Source: Streptomyces sp. CG1 (lineage in GTDB: Bacteria > Actinomycetota > Actinomycetes > Streptomycetales > Streptomycetaceae). Taken from it: DNA of 64,000 nt. The translations under genes were made by a program, and so were the position numbers. The stretch spans positions 1,240,001-1,304,000 of the forward strand of contig NZ_CP163518.1 of assembly GCF_041080625.1 (NCBI RefSeq). Reading direction: 5' to 3'. The notes under the pieces are model-generated. The model searched no databases, was not told the DNA's origin, and saw only the letters and a list, made by a program, of their open reading frames with translations. Positions within the stretch are counted from its first letter, which is position 1. Each line of letters begins with the position of its first letter. This document shows, piece after piece, positions 1 to 8,868 of this stretch.

Positions 1-848
1 CGGCGGGACGCACGACTTCGTCGTTGTAGCCAGCCAACTCTGTGGCGGATCACCCCCGCGTTGGCGGAGAGCACCGCCCTCGGGCAAGTCCCCGTCGATA
101 CAGGAGCGGATCACCCCCGCGTCGGCGTGGAGCACGACGTGACGTCGGCTCATGTCATCCACATCACCGGCTCACCCCCGCGTCGGCGGGGAGCACCCGA
201 TCAGCACGGCACAGAACGACCCGAACTACGGATCACCCCCGCGTCAGCGGGGAGCACGAGTCGTCGCGCCCAGTACTCGAAGTCGTGTGCGGATCACCCC
301 CGCGTCGGCGGGGAGCACGGCTTCCTTGAGCTGCGCATCCTGCCGGATCTCGGATCACCCCCGCGTCGGCGGGGAGCACCATTCAGCCGGGCCAGAGCTA
401 TACGTTCTCGGCGGATCACCCCCGCGTCGGCGGGGAGCACACCTTCGCCTTGACGTAGGCGAGCCACGCGTCCGGATCACCCCCGCGTCGGCGGGGAGCA
501 CGCCAGCTGCTGCATGTTCTCCGGGTACACGGACGGATCACCCCCGCGTCGGCGGGGAGCACGGCCAGCCCGGGGACGAAGGAGAAGATCCCGGCGGATC
601 ACCCCCGCGTCGGCGGGGAGCACGCGACAGGCTGCGAGAGATCGTGGCGTCTGTCCGGATCACCCTCGCGTCGGCGGGGAGCACGGGAAGCTCAGCTGCC
701 TCTTCGCCTCGGCGAGCGGATCACCCCCGCGTCGGCGGGGAGCACACCAGTGGTGGCGAAGCCGGGAGGATTGAACACGGATCACCCCCGCGTCGGCGGG
801 GAGCACTCGAGGTAGCTGCGACACTCCGCGCGGGCCATCGGATCACCC
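1..848 (-). CRISPR. Type I-E CRISPR array 1, leader-distal part (left of the IS)
   Basis: Thirteen complete 28-29-bp repeats start at 47, 108, 169 and then every 61 bp to 779. A broken repeat of 9 bp (840-848) ends at the insertion sequence. Read on the minus strand the repeat begins GTGCTCCCCGCC and ends GTGATCC, usually followed by G, which is the type I-E form; spacers are 32-33 bp. The leftmost repeats are the most degenerate (base changes at 47-74, 108-135 and 169-196), as expected at the trailer end. Bases 1-13 look like the end of one more degenerate repeat, so the array continues past the window edge. The leader lies to the right, beyond the insertion, so these are the oldest spacers. 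Confidence 0.97.
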
Positions 849-900
849 TGTCGCCAGTCTCTGAAAAGTGGCTCTGCCAAGATTTCCGTGAAACCGATCA
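849..900 (+). repeat. Left terminal inverted repeat of the IS
   Basis: This 52-bp end pairs with 2570-2621. Positions 870-900 are a perfect reverse complement of 2570-2600; positions 849-869 match only in part but share the outer TGTC and a CTGAA core. It is followed by the transposase start after about 37 bp, so it may also carry the transposase promoter. Confidence 0.9.
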
Positions 901-937
901 TGCTCCCGTGCGCCGGTGACGCTCCGTCACCTGAAGC

Positions 938-2572
938 GTGACAATCGCCGAGTGTGAGGAGCTGCTGAAGACCGTGTTACCGCACCTGGGCGGGGTGCTG
1001 GTGGAGCAAGTGAGCCCCGAGACAGGGGTGTTACGCATCGTGGCCAGAACCTCGGAGGCGGTGCCTGCGCCGTGTCCGGGCTGCGGGATACTCTCGGCAC
1101 GCTGGCACAGCGGATACCGGCGCCGTCTCGCGGACGGTGTGGTCGGCGGGCGGCAGGTCTGCATCGAGCTGACCATCCGCCGTCTGTTCTGCGATGCGCC
1201 GGGATGTGTACGGGTGACCTTCGCCGAGCAGGTGGAGGGGTTGACCGTGCGCTACGGGCGCCGGACACCGCAGCTTGGAAGCTTGCTGGGCGCGATCGCG
1301 GTCGCCCTGGCCGGACGGGCCGGCGAACGCCTGGTGGCCCGGCTGGCGGCGCCAGTCAGCCGGACGACCCTGCTTGCCCTGATCATGGCCCTGCCCGACC
1401 CGCCCGCCGCAACGCCCCGGGTGCTCGGGGTGGACGAGTTCGCCCTGCGCAAGGGCCACCACAACTACGGCACGGTGCTGGTCGACTGCGAGACCCGTGC
1501 CCCGGTTGACCTGTTGCCCGAGCGGGAAGCGGCCACCTTCGCGGCCTGGCTCACCGAGCACCCGGGCGTGGAGATCATTTGCCGCGACCGCGGTGGCACC
1601 TATGCCGACGGTGCCCGCGCCGGAGCCCCCGGCGCCGTACAAATTGCTGATCTCTGGCACATCTGGCACAACCTCGCCGAGGCCGTGAAACGCCTGGTCA
1701 GCCGGCATAGCGCGTGTCTGCGGGATCCGGCTCCGATCCCGGGCGAGGCTCCCGAGGTCCTGCACCCGCCCGTCTCCAAGGCGGGCCGGTTGGCCGCCAG
1801 GGTCGAGCAGCACCACACGGCCGTGCACGACCTCCTCGACCAGGGACTGGGTATCCGGGCCGTCGCCCGCCACCTCGGCTTGGCCGTGAACACCGTCCGA
1901 CGCTATGCCCGGGCCGACACCTGGCAGGAACTCGCCACCGGCCGCTGGCAGAACCTCCCCAGCGCCCTGGACCCCTACAAGCCTTACCTGCACCAACGCT
2001 GGCGCGAAGGCCATACCGTCGCGGTGAAGCTGCACGCCGAACTCCGTGAACGCGGCTTCACCGGCTCTTACTCCGTCGTGCGCGACTACCTCCAACGCTT
2101 CCGCCGCACCCCCAACGACACACCCCCGCCACGGCCGCCGGGCGTGCGGAAGGTGACCGGTTGGATCACCCGCAACCCCGACCGCCTAAGCGACGATGAC
2201 CGGCAGAAACTCAAGGCGATCCTGGCCCGTTGCCCCGAGCTGGAGGCCGCGACCGGGCACGTCCGGTCCTTCGCCGCGATGATGGCCATCCGCAGCGCGG
2301 AGCGGCTGACGGAGTGGATCGCCGCCGCTCGCGCGGACGAGCGCCACGGTCTGCGTGCCTTCGCCGACGGACTCATGTCCGATCTCGACGCCGTCGTCCT
2401 GGGGTTGAGTACGGAGTGGAGCTCGGGCTGTGTCGAGGGCAGAGTGACGGACATCAAGCTGCTGAAGCGGCAGATGGCGGGCCGTGCTGGCCACCTCTTG
2501 CTCCGCAAGCGAGTCCTGCTCGTGGCAGCCGACCGCCGACAACACAGAGTCACGACCACGCCGGCCTCGTGA
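938..2572 (+). CDS. ISL3-family DDE transposase
   Basis: A 544-residue protein with an N-terminal zinc-finger-like segment (CPGCG near residue 47, then a second Cys pair near 85-90), a helix-turn-helix-like region in the middle (GIRAVARHLGLAVNTVRR) and DDE catalytic blocks: GVDEFALRKG near 165, ICRDRGGTYADG near 215 and the final EGRVTDIKLLKRQMAG near 502. This order is that of ISL3 transposases. The start is GTG. The gene spans nearly the whole element and its last codons run into the right inverted repeat. No frameshift is visible, so it is probably active. It reads against the direction of array transcription. Confidence 0.93.
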   Translation: MTIAECEELLKTVLPHLGGVLVEQVSPETGVLRIVARTSEAVPAPCPGCGILSARWHSGYRRRLADGVVGGRQVCIELTIRRLFCDAPGCVRVTFAEQVEGLTVRYGRRTPQLGSLLGAIAVALAGRAGERLVARLAAPVSRTTLLALIMALPDPPAATPRVLGVDEFALRKGHHNYGTVLVDCETRAPVDLLPEREAATFAAWLTEHPGVEIICRDRGGTYADGARAGAPGAVQIADLWHIWHNLAEAVKRLVSRHSACLRDPAPIPGEAPEVLHPPVSKAGRLAARVEQHHTAVHDLLDQGLGIRAVARHLGLAVNTVRRYARADTWQELATGRWQNLPSALDPYKPYLHQRWREGHTVAVKLHAELRERGFTGSYSVVRDYLQRFRRTPNDTPPPRPPGVRKVTGWITRNPDRLSDDDRQKLKAILARCPELEAATGHVRSFAAMMAIRSAERLTEWIAAARADERHGLRAFADGLMSDLDAVVLGLSTEWSSGCVEGRVTDIKLLKRQMAGRAGHLLLRKRVLLVAADRRQHRVTTTPAS

Positions 2573-2621
2573 TCGGTTTCACGGAAATCTTGGCAGAGCC
2601 AAAATTCAGGAACCGTTGACA
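2570..2621 (-). repeat. Right terminal inverted repeat of the IS
   Basis: This is the partner of 849-900. The inner 31 bp are perfect and overlap the transposase stop codon. It ends in GACA, directly followed by the second copy of the CACCC target duplication inside the interrupted CRISPR repeat. Confidence 0.9.
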
Positions 2622-4292
2622 CACCCCCGCGTCGGCGGGGAGCACCAGGATGCGTACACCGATCCGACCCACAAACGCGGATCACCCCCGCGTCGGCGGG
2701 GAGCACTGTACCCCCGGGGCGATGTCCGTGCTGAGCTGCGGATCACCCCCGCGTCGGCGGGGAGCACGAGACCATGGCGCCGGTCGTCCCGTGGGACGAC
2801 GGATCACCCCCGCGTCGGCGGGGAACACGGCCGCACACCGCCCCGCACACCGCCGCACAGCGGATCACCCCCGCGTCGGCGGGGAGCACGACCGGCTCAG
2901 CGAGAACGACCGCCAGGCCGTCGGATCACCCCCGCGTCGGCGGGGAGCACCCTATGGGGAGGGCGAGGCTGGCTGTGCGGAGCGGATCACCCCCGCGTCG
3001 GCGGGGAGCACCGGACCTCACCAACGCGGTGACCGCGAAGTTCCGGATCACCCCCGCGTCGGCGGGGAGCACCGCGGGCGACGCTGCTTCTTGCTGGACT
3101 TGGCCGGATCACCCCCGCGTCGGCGGGGAGCACGCCAAGAAGTCAGCCCCCACGATCGCCACCTCCGGATCACCCCCGCGTCGGCGGGGAGCACGATTCC
3201 GGGCATGGTCCGGCCGTTGACCCGGCCGGATCACCCCCGCGTCGGCGGGGAGCACTCCGTTCCCGAGCTGGCCGCCACCGGCATCACCGGATCACCCCCG
3301 CGTCGGCGGGGAGCACGTCTTGGGGGTGCCGGGGACCGGCTTGGACGGCGGATCACCCCCGCGTCGGCGGGGAGCACGGTGTGACGTCCACACTGTTCGC
3401 GCTGTGAGGCGGATCACCCCCGCGTCGGCGGGGAGCACGTGGCCTCGGAGTCCTTGGCCTTGCCGTCGTCCGGATCACCCCCGCGTCGGCGGGGAGCACA
3501 CGCTGCTGATCTGCTTGCCCATCTCCAGCATCGGATCACCCCCGCGTCGGCGGGGAGCACTTGAGGATCCCGGCGAAGCGGGTCTCGCCCATCGGATCAC
3601 CCCCGCGTCGGCGGGGAGCACGCGCACCGCGACGTCATGCCTAGCCTTCGCGACGGATCACCCCCGCGTCGGCGGGGAGCACAGGCGGCCGAGCTGGACC
3701 AGGAGGACCGGCACCGGATCACCCCCGCGTCGGCGGGGAGCACGGTATGGAGAGGCCATGGCGTCAGCTTACTGACGGATCACCCCCGCGTCGGCGGGGA
3801 GCACGGGCTGTTGGGGTTCCTGTCGGGTCGGGGATACGGATCACCCCCGCGTCGGCGGGGAGCACAGAAGGTCGCTGTCAGCGAGAACGGATGCTGGCGG
3901 ATCACCCCCGCGTCGGCGGGGAGCACGCCGGTGCCGGTACCCGCGGGCGGGAGGGACGCGGATCACCCCCGCGTCGGCGGGGAGCACGAGGAGTCCGCCG
4001 CGCTGAAGCTTGCGGCCGGCGGATCACCCCCGCGTCGGCGGGGAGCACGCCTGATTCATGCGTACCAGCACAGGCCCAGGCGGATCACCCCCGCGTCGGC
4101 GGGGAGCACGCCCCCGACCGGAGGACGGTGCGGAGGCTCGAGGGATCACCCCCGCGTCGGCGGGGAGCACGTCTGCACGGGTGTCGACGACGGGAGTCTC
4201 ATCGGATCACCCCCGCGTCGGCGGGGAGCACAACCTGGCCAAGACCAACCCCCGCATCAGGGCCGGATCACCCCCGCGTCGGCGGGGAGCAC
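2622..4292 (-). CRISPR. Type I-E CRISPR array 1, leader-proximal part
   Basis: The right half of the split repeat (2622-2645) is followed by 27 complete repeats at strict 61-bp spacing from 2679 to 4265. Repeats are almost identical here (one base change at 2801-2828), in contrast to the degenerate left end, which confirms that the leader is on the right. On the coding (minus) strand the repeat starts GTGCTCCCCGCC, has the palindromic stem of Cas6e substrates and ends GTGATCC plus a mostly conserved G. With the left part the array held at least 41 repeats before the insertion. Transcription from the leader meets the insertion after 27 spacers plus the one next to the split repeat. Confidence 0.98.
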
Positions 4293-4337
4293 ACTTCGTG
4301 ACCTGCGGACTATCCCCGGCTTTGCACTCTCTTTTCC
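4293..4337 (-). promoter_or_regulatory. Leader of CRISPR array 1 (45-bp core)
   Basis: These 45 bp before the first repeat align without gaps to the leader of array 2 (13699-13743). Shared blocks are GG and AAAGA at the upstream end, TGCA at leader positions 12-15, CAGGTCA at 33-39 and GAAG just before the repeat. It is more AT-rich than its surroundings. The upstream 28 bp lie inside the 3' end of cas2. The role in spacer integration and array transcription is inferred from position and conservation. Confidence 0.85.
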
Positions 4338-4639
4338 ATACTTGGTCGCTGTGGAGCTGCCGTCATCCGCATGAGCGTGAGCCCGTCGAAGTCCATAGGG
4401 ATTCGGCGGCGGGTGCCTGCTGTTCGGACGGCGTAGCCCTGTTCCGTTGGGGCTGGGTGGACGAGGATGGCGGCGCCGTCGCCGACGACTTCCGTGACGG
4501 TGTCCCAGAGTTGGTCGCGGACGCGGGCCGAGACGGTGCCGACGAAGATGCCGGGGACTACCTCGCTCGTCCATCGGCTGAGGGCACCACGGAGATGGTC
4601 CGGAACGGCCGTGGTGGCGATGACGAGCATGGAGGGCAT
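4310..4639 (-). CDS. cas2: CRISPR adaptation nuclease-fold protein Cas2e
   Basis: The 109-residue protein is the small partner of Cas1 in the complex that integrates new spacers. It has the Cas2e pattern: MLVIATTAVPDHLRG at the start, FVGTVSARVRDQLW near residue 35, and RRRIPMDFDGLTLMR near 80-92. E. coli Cas2e ends at about this point. Here about 17 more residues follow, partly encoded by the array 1 leader. The gene starts 1 bp after the cas1 stop and is the last gene of the operon. The ATG at 4639 follows a GGAGG-like site within the cas1 end. Confidence 0.95.
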   Translation of the reverse strand: MPSMLVIATTAVPDHLRGALSRWTSEVVPGIFVGTVSARVRDQLWDTVTEVVGDGAAILVHPAPTEQGYAVRTAGTRRRIPMDFDGLTLMRMTAAPQRPSMEKRVQSRG

Positions 4640-4640
4640 C

Positions 4641-5630
4641 TCAGCCTCCGTCCGGCGCGTAGTTCACTCCGGCGGGGAGGACACCGCTCTTCGGGTCCCA
4701 GAGGTGGACCATGCGTACGTCGCGGCGTTCAGAGAGGTCCTCGTCGGTGTCAGCACCGGGGGTGAGGAGGGTTTGGAGGTCGCTGATGATGCGGGGCAGG
4801 AGCCGGATGAGGCGGAGTTCCTCGCGGAATCTTCGGCGTGCTTCCTGCTCGGGGTTGGTCGATTGGTGAAGGGAGAAGGCGACGGGGAGGGTGGTGCCGG
4901 CCTTGTAGAGGTCGGCGACGTCGTAGACGAAGGCATGTTGGGTGCCCGTGTGGACGAAGCCGAGGGCGGGTGAGCAGCCCAGGGCCAACAGGGCGGCGTG
5001 AATGATGCCGTACAGGCAGGTGTTGGCGGCGGACAGGGCGAGGTTGACCGGGTCCTGTTGGTGCCACTGGTCGGGGTGGTAGTTACGGCGGAAGCGCCCG
5101 ATGCCGTGTTTTTGGGCGAGGAGTTTGTAGAGGGCCTTCATGCGTTGGCCTTCCATGCCCCGTAGTTGGGCGAGGGTGGTGCCATCGGGGACGGTGTCGT
5201 CGCCGAAGCGCATCTCGTACATGCGGGTGGCGACGTCCAGGCGTTGGTCGGGGTCGGACCAAGCGGTCACCTGTTGTTCGAGCCAGTGGGTGGTGAGTGA
5301 GTCGGGCAGGATGCCCGCGTAGGCGCGGACGCCGCCCGCGCCCGTGCACACGACGCTGGTGCCGTGGCGGGCGAGGGTGGTCAGGGCGCGGGTGGTGATG
5401 GATACGCCGGGGCCGAGGAGCAGGCAGGTGAGGGCGGCGGTGGGGATGTAGACGGTGTCCGTGCGGTTGTCGTCGACCTGGATCTGGGCGCAGACGCCGG
5501 TGTCGTCTTGGACGACGCGGACCATGTCGAGGTAGAGGAAGGACAGGGAGTCCGCGATGCGCGGAAGCATGGCGAGGGTGGGGGCGGCGAGGCGTCTGCG
5601 GGCTTCGCCGTCCCTGTGCAGGGTGCTCAC
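4641..5630 (-). CDS. cas1: CRISPR integrase Cas1e
   Basis: A 329-residue integrase that, with Cas2, inserts prespacers at the leader-repeat junction. Catalytic residues expected from E. coli Cas1 are visible: Glu near 158 (GMEGQRMKALY), His near 229 (FVHTGTQHAF) and Asp near 238 (YDVADLYK). The GTG start at 5630 overlaps the cas6 stop as GTGA; longer upstream starts in the same frame would run far into cas6 and lack a reason. The C-terminus (residues 270-329) is intact. All catalytic residues are kept, so adaptation was probably functional, in line with the clean leader-proximal repeats of array 1. Confidence 0.96.
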   Translation of the reverse strand: MSTLHRDGEARRRLAAPTLAMLPRIADSLSFLYLDMVRVVQDDTGVCAQIQVDDNRTDTVYIPTAALTCLLLGPGVSITTRALTTLARHGTSVVCTGAGGVRAYAGILPDSLTTHWLEQQVTAWSDPDQRLDVATRMYEMRFGDDTVPDGTTLAQLRGMEGQRMKALYKLLAQKHGIGRFRRNYHPDQWHQQDPVNLALSAANTCLYGIIHAALLALGCSPALGFVHTGTQHAFVYDVADLYKAGTTLPVAFSLHQSTNPEQEARRRFREELRLIRLLPRIISDLQTLLTPGADTDEDLSERRDVRMVHLWDPKSGVLPAGVNYAPDGG

Positions 5631-6277
5631 GCGCTGTGCGCCGGCGCGAGGCTGAGCAGGCCGGCGCCGTAGGACTTGGCTCGTCCGACGCCGGTCAGCA
5701 CCGCATTGGCGAGGGCGTCGGGGTCGGTAACTTCTGCCGTTCCGTCGTAGCGCACGAGGTGGTACCGCATGGGCCGGGCACCTTTGCTGCCCGGTTGTGC
5801 GGGGGCGACCGGGGTGGGCAGCAGGGTGTGCGGTTGCAAGCCGGCTTCGGTGGCGCGGCGTGTCCACCATTGGTCGGCTTCTGGGCCGGTGAGGGCGATG
5901 CGTTTGCCGCGTTGGCCCTTCTGGTCCAAGGGAAGGCGCTCGGTTTTCACCGGATTGACCACGATGCGGTAGCGGACGGCGATGCCCTTTTTCAGGGCGT
6001 TGAACATCGGGGTGAGGTCTTTGACGTCGCTGTGGCCGTAGCTGTCGGGTAGGCGTTCGGGGTCGAGGGTGGTGGCCTGGACGAGGAGGGTGCTTGTGGT
6101 GTCGGTTACGTCGAGGCGGTAGAGCAGTCCGGCCGCTTGGCGCGGGGCTTCGCCGAGTTGGTCGGGGACCAAGCGCATGAGGGTGCGATGCATTTCGTTG
6201 GCGTCGCGCAGGTCGCGCTGGACGGCGCGGCTGTGGGGGTTGAGGCGGATACGGGCGAGCGCCGCTCGGGGGCTCAT
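5627..6277 (-). CDS. cas6e: CRISPR RNA endoribonuclease Cas6e (CasE, Cse3)
   Basis: The 216-residue protein cleaves the pre-crRNA within each repeat hairpin and stays bound to the 3' stem in Cascade. It shows the Cas6e N-terminal motif with a candidate catalytic His at about 29 (ANEMHRTLMRLVP) and the C-terminal glycine-rich loop GVGRAKSYGAGLLSLAP. The start is ATG, overlapping the cas5 stop by 4 bp (ATGA). The repeats of both arrays can form the stem such an enzyme recognises (CCCCGCC pairing region), but their 8-base handles differ between arrays. Confidence 0.95.
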   Translation of the reverse strand: MSPRAALARIRLNPHSRAVQRDLRDANEMHRTLMRLVPDQLGEAPRQAAGLLYRLDVTDTTSTLLVQATTLDPERLPDSYGHSDVKDLTPMFNALKKGIAVRYRIVVNPVKTERLPLDQKGQRGKRIALTGPEADQWWTRRATEAGLQPHTLLPTPVAPAQPGSKGARPMRYHLVRYDGTAEVTDPDALANAVLTGVGRAKSYGAGLLSLAPAHSA

Positions 6278-7047
6278 GCGATGACCTCCATGGTGGCGTA
6301 GTCGATCAGTTGCTGGTGCAGGGTGTCGGGGGTGGCGGCTAGTTGAGCGGGGAGGTTTTGCACCGCGCGGTACAGGCGGCGTCGGTTGTGGCTGCGGCCG
6401 TGCGGGGCGAAGCTGTGCGGCATGTCGTTGACGGTGAGGGTGTCGGCGCCACCCGCCGAGGGGGTAGGTGGGCACTCCCACAAGAAGGTGACCGGGACGC
6501 TGCCGTCCGCCGGTGTGGGCCGGGTGGTGTCCGGGCTGAGCGGCGCGCGGTGCAGCAGTTCACCGACCGGGTCGGCCGCTCGGGTGCGCAATAGGAGCGG
6601 CTCGTCCGGAACGCAGGATCGGCGGCCCAGATACGGCGACCAGTGCGGCTTGTGGAGAGCGTCCGCGATCCGGACGGTTGTCTCGTCCGGGCCGGTGACG
6701 GCAACGGTGAAGACGGCGTCGGCCAGGTAGTGGCGGCGGGTGATGACGGCGGCGCCCTTGTTGCTGCCGCCGCTGGTGGCGGCCGTCTTCCCCTTTGGCT
6801 GCCCGCCACCGACAGTGTGGTAGTCGACGAGCCGGACGCCGGGCCGGTCGACGCGGACGGTGAACTCCAAAGCCCTGTAGTCCTCAAGGGCCGCCGTGTC
6901 GTGGCGGGGAACACCTTCGGCGGCGGCGAACATGCCGATGAGGGCCGACCGGGTGGGGAAGGGTGCGGTGTCCCGCTCTGGGGTGAACACGGAGCGTTCG
7001 CCCCAGGACTGCAGCGGGCCGGCCAGCCGCAATACGAGCCCGCTCAC
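6274..7047 (-). CDS. cas5e: Cascade subunit Cas5e (CasD)
   Basis: The 257-residue subunit binds the 5' handle of the crRNA and caps the Cas7 backbone. The N-terminus MSGLVLRLAGPLQSWGERS and FPTRSALIGMFAAAEG near residue 30-45 are characteristic of Cas5e. The start is GTG, overlapping the cas7 stop (GTGA). The handle it binds is GTGATCCG in array 1 and the first half of array 2, and GTGTTCCG in the distal half of array 2, so this protein must tolerate a base change in the handle if all spacers are to be used. Confidence 0.95.
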   Translation of the reverse strand: MSGLVLRLAGPLQSWGERSVFTPERDTAPFPTRSALIGMFAAAEGVPRHDTAALEDYRALEFTVRVDRPGVRLVDYHTVGGGQPKGKTAATSGGSNKGAAVITRRHYLADAVFTVAVTGPDETTVRIADALHKPHWSPYLGRRSCVPDEPLLLRTRAADPVGELLHRAPLSPDTTRPTPADGSVPVTFLWECPPTPSAGGADTLTVNDMPHSFAPHGRSHNRRRLYRAVQNLPAQLAATPDTLHQQLIDYATMEVIA

Positions 7048-8171
7048 GCCTGCGTCCCGGAAACGGAAAAAGCCGCATCCAGGGCGGCGTCGATCAGGTC
7101 GTAGAAGGAGTCGTGCCCCGCCCCGAGGGGAAACAGGTCCACAGTGTCGTCGGCGACTGCAGCATGGCCGTGGAAGGGCCGGTGGCGGTTTCCGGTGAGG
7201 CGGTTGAGCTGGTGGGCGTAGGCGGCCAGCGCGGTGCGGGAGGCGCGAGCGAAGCCGCCGTCGCTGTCCTTAACCGGGGTTTCGAAGGCGGCGGCCAGGG
7301 AGAGGGGACGCTGGGTGCGCACGGCGAGGTAGGCGAGGTCGGGGACGGTGTGCGGGGCGGTGCTGTTCTTCTTCGCCTGGGGCAGGGAGAGCAGGAAGTG
7401 CTCGGCGAAGGAACCGAGCACGGTGCGGGCCGCCTTGTCGTCGCCGTCGAGGTTGGTGAGCAGATCGGTGATGTTGACGGTGGCGTAGCGGTAGAACACG
7501 CCAGCACTGAACTCGCTGGTGTCCAGGTGACCACTGCCGGTATCGGCTTCGCCGAGCCAGTCGTCGACGGCAGTGAAGTAGTCGCGCTGCGGTTCCGCGG
7601 CGTGGGTGGTAAAGGCATGGGCGACCTGGGCGGCACCGTCGACGTTGGCGCCGGGCAGTTCGGCGAGCATCCGCCCCAGAAGACTGATGGAGGCGGTGCG
7701 CCGCTTGAGGATCTCCTCGATGCGGTCGGTCGGTAGGGTCTGTCCGGGCTTCTTTTTGCCCAGGTTCTGCTCCAGCTGTTCACGGTGCTCGGCGCATACC
7801 GCGACGAGTTCCTCCAGGCCGCTCTCCGGCAGGAACAACAGCACTGAGGTGTGGCCTTCCTTTTCTGTGCCGATGCCCTTCTTCCCGGCGCTCACAGCGA
7901 CCTGGGCCCCGGCGAAGGCGGCCAGGTCTGCGGGCCAGCCCGCCCGCTCGAGTGCCTGGCGGACCTTGACCGGGACCAGGCGGGTGCGGGCGGCCTTCTC
8001 GCCCAGGTCCTGCTCCACGCCCTGGCGGATGACGCGTTTCCAGGACTGGCTGGAGACACGGATACGCGGGGTGTTGCCGTAGCGGACTGTCTTGGGCGAG
8101 CCGAGGTCGTCGCGGTTGAGGTTGGCGGCCGGAACCGACTGGGTGGCGCTCAAGTCCAGGAAGATGGCCAT
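7044..8171 (-). CDS. cas7e: Cascade backbone subunit Cas7e (CasC, Cse4)
   Basis: The 375-residue protein forms the helical filament along the crRNA spacer (six copies in E. coli Cascade). The Cas7e/Cse4 signature is clear: N-terminal SVPAANLNRDDLGSPKTV, then RIRVSSQSWKRVIR near residue 40 and FYRYATVNITDLLTNL near 230. ATG at 8171 shares one base with the cse2 stop (TGATG). Length fits the family. The reading frame is intact with no unusual feature. Confidence 0.96.
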   Translation of the reverse strand: MAIFLDLSATQSVPAANLNRDDLGSPKTVRYGNTPRIRVSSQSWKRVIRQGVEQDLGEKAARTRLVPVKVRQALERAGWPADLAAFAGAQVAVSAGKKGIGTEKEGHTSVLLFLPESGLEELVAVCAEHREQLEQNLGKKKPGQTLPTDRIEEILKRRTASISLLGRMLAELPGANVDGAAQVAHAFTTHAAEPQRDYFTAVDDWLGEADTGSGHLDTSEFSAGVFYRYATVNITDLLTNLDGDDKAARTVLGSFAEHFLLSLPQAKKNSTAPHTVPDLAYLAVRTQRPLSLAAAFETPVKDSDGGFARASRTALAAYAHQLNRLTGNRHRPFHGHAAVADDTVDLFPLGAGHDSFYDLIDAALDAAFSVSGTQA

Positions 8172-8836
8172 CAGATGTTCTCCTCGCGCAAGTGGGGGGC
8201 GTTGGTGACAGGGGTGTCGTCTGCGTCGGCTGCGGTGCCGCCGTCTTCAGGGTTGGCGGTGCGGAAGTAGCTCTCCAGCCAGCGGGTGGCGATGCGGTCG
8301 CGGTCACGGTCCCACCAGGTGAGGTCCTCCAGCAGCACGGCCCAGTCGATGGTGATGCCGTCTGCCAGCAGGTGACGGGTCAGCGCGGGCAGCCGCGTAT
8401 GTAGGGCGTCGCTGCTTTGCCGGGCGAACAGGTGCAGGTCCCCTTCGGCCGAATCGGGTTTCATGAGCCCGGCGTTGACTGCGGCGGCCAGGCTGGCGCC
8501 CATGTTCGGCCGCGCGTACCAGGCAGGTACGGCCACGGCGGCCTCGCCGCGTTCCCTGTCGGCGGTGCGGGCCGATCGGGGGCGGGCGGCGATCAGCGCG
8601 GCCACCGCGTAGTGGGCGCGCCTGGCGTCGCGGTGCTGACGCTCAGGCAGGCGGCGTACGAGGTGGCGATGTAGGTAGTTGCAGCGTTCGACAGGCTGGC
8701 CAAGGCCGGTGCGCAGGTCGGACTGGACCCGCTTGGTTTCGCACAGCGACAGCACGTAAGCGACGAACGCATCCGACGCCCGGGGTTGGGCTGCAGGCGG
8801 CGGCGCAGACGCCGACGCCATCGGGGTAGCAGTCAT
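8171..8836 (-). CDS. cse2: Cascade small subunit Cse2 (CasB)
   Basis: A 221-residue small subunit that stabilises the crRNA-target duplex along the Cascade belly. Family features are FVAYVLSLCETKRVQSDLR-type N-terminal helices, a central RRAHYAVAALIAARP helix and the C-terminal block IDWAVLLEDLTWWDRDRD, typical of actinobacterial Cse2. The start chosen is ATG at 8836, 7 bp after an AAGGAA site; a much longer frame upstream overlaps cse1 and is rejected. A short acidic tail precedes the stop. Confidence 0.94.
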   Translation of the reverse strand: MTATPMASASAPPPAAQPRASDAFVAYVLSLCETKRVQSDLRTGLGQPVERCNYLHRHLVRRLPERQHRDARRAHYAVAALIAARPRSARTADRERGEAAVAVPAWYARPNMGASLAAAVNAGLMKPDSAEGDLHLFARQSSDALHTRLPALTRHLLADGITIDWAVLLEDLTWWDRDRDRIATRWLESYFRTANPEDGGTAADADDTPVTNAPHLREENI

Positions 8837-8868
8837 GACGGATTCCTTGAAACCGGTGGGGTGATGGT

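Larger units (their letters stand above)
849..2621 (+). mobile_element. ISL3-family-like insertion sequence inside a CRISPR repeat
   Basis: The element carries one transposase gene between inverted ends of 52 bp. The inner 31 bp (870-900 and 2570-2600) match perfectly; the outer 21 bp match imperfectly but begin TGTC at the left and end GACA at the right. The insertion point is exact because the target is a known repeat: the left piece ends in CACCC (844-848) and the right piece begins with CACCC (2622-2626). This implies a 5-bp target duplication, whereas the ISL3 family usually makes 8 bp, so the family assignment rests mainly on the transposase. The intact gene and near-perfect ends suggest a fairly recent arrival. 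Confidence 0.9.

Noticed and set aside
862..869. 8-bp target duplication at the inner 31-bp inverted repeats of the IS
   Set aside because: The flanking bases 862-869 and 2601-2608 do not match. The CRISPR repeat shows that the ends lie further out.
42..919. Several open frames with Pro/Arg-rich repeats across the CRISPR arrays (also 2484-4374, 13735-17514)
   Set aside because: They are translations of the 61-bp repeat-spacer pattern; stop codons are absent because the repeat has none in these frames. Not genes.
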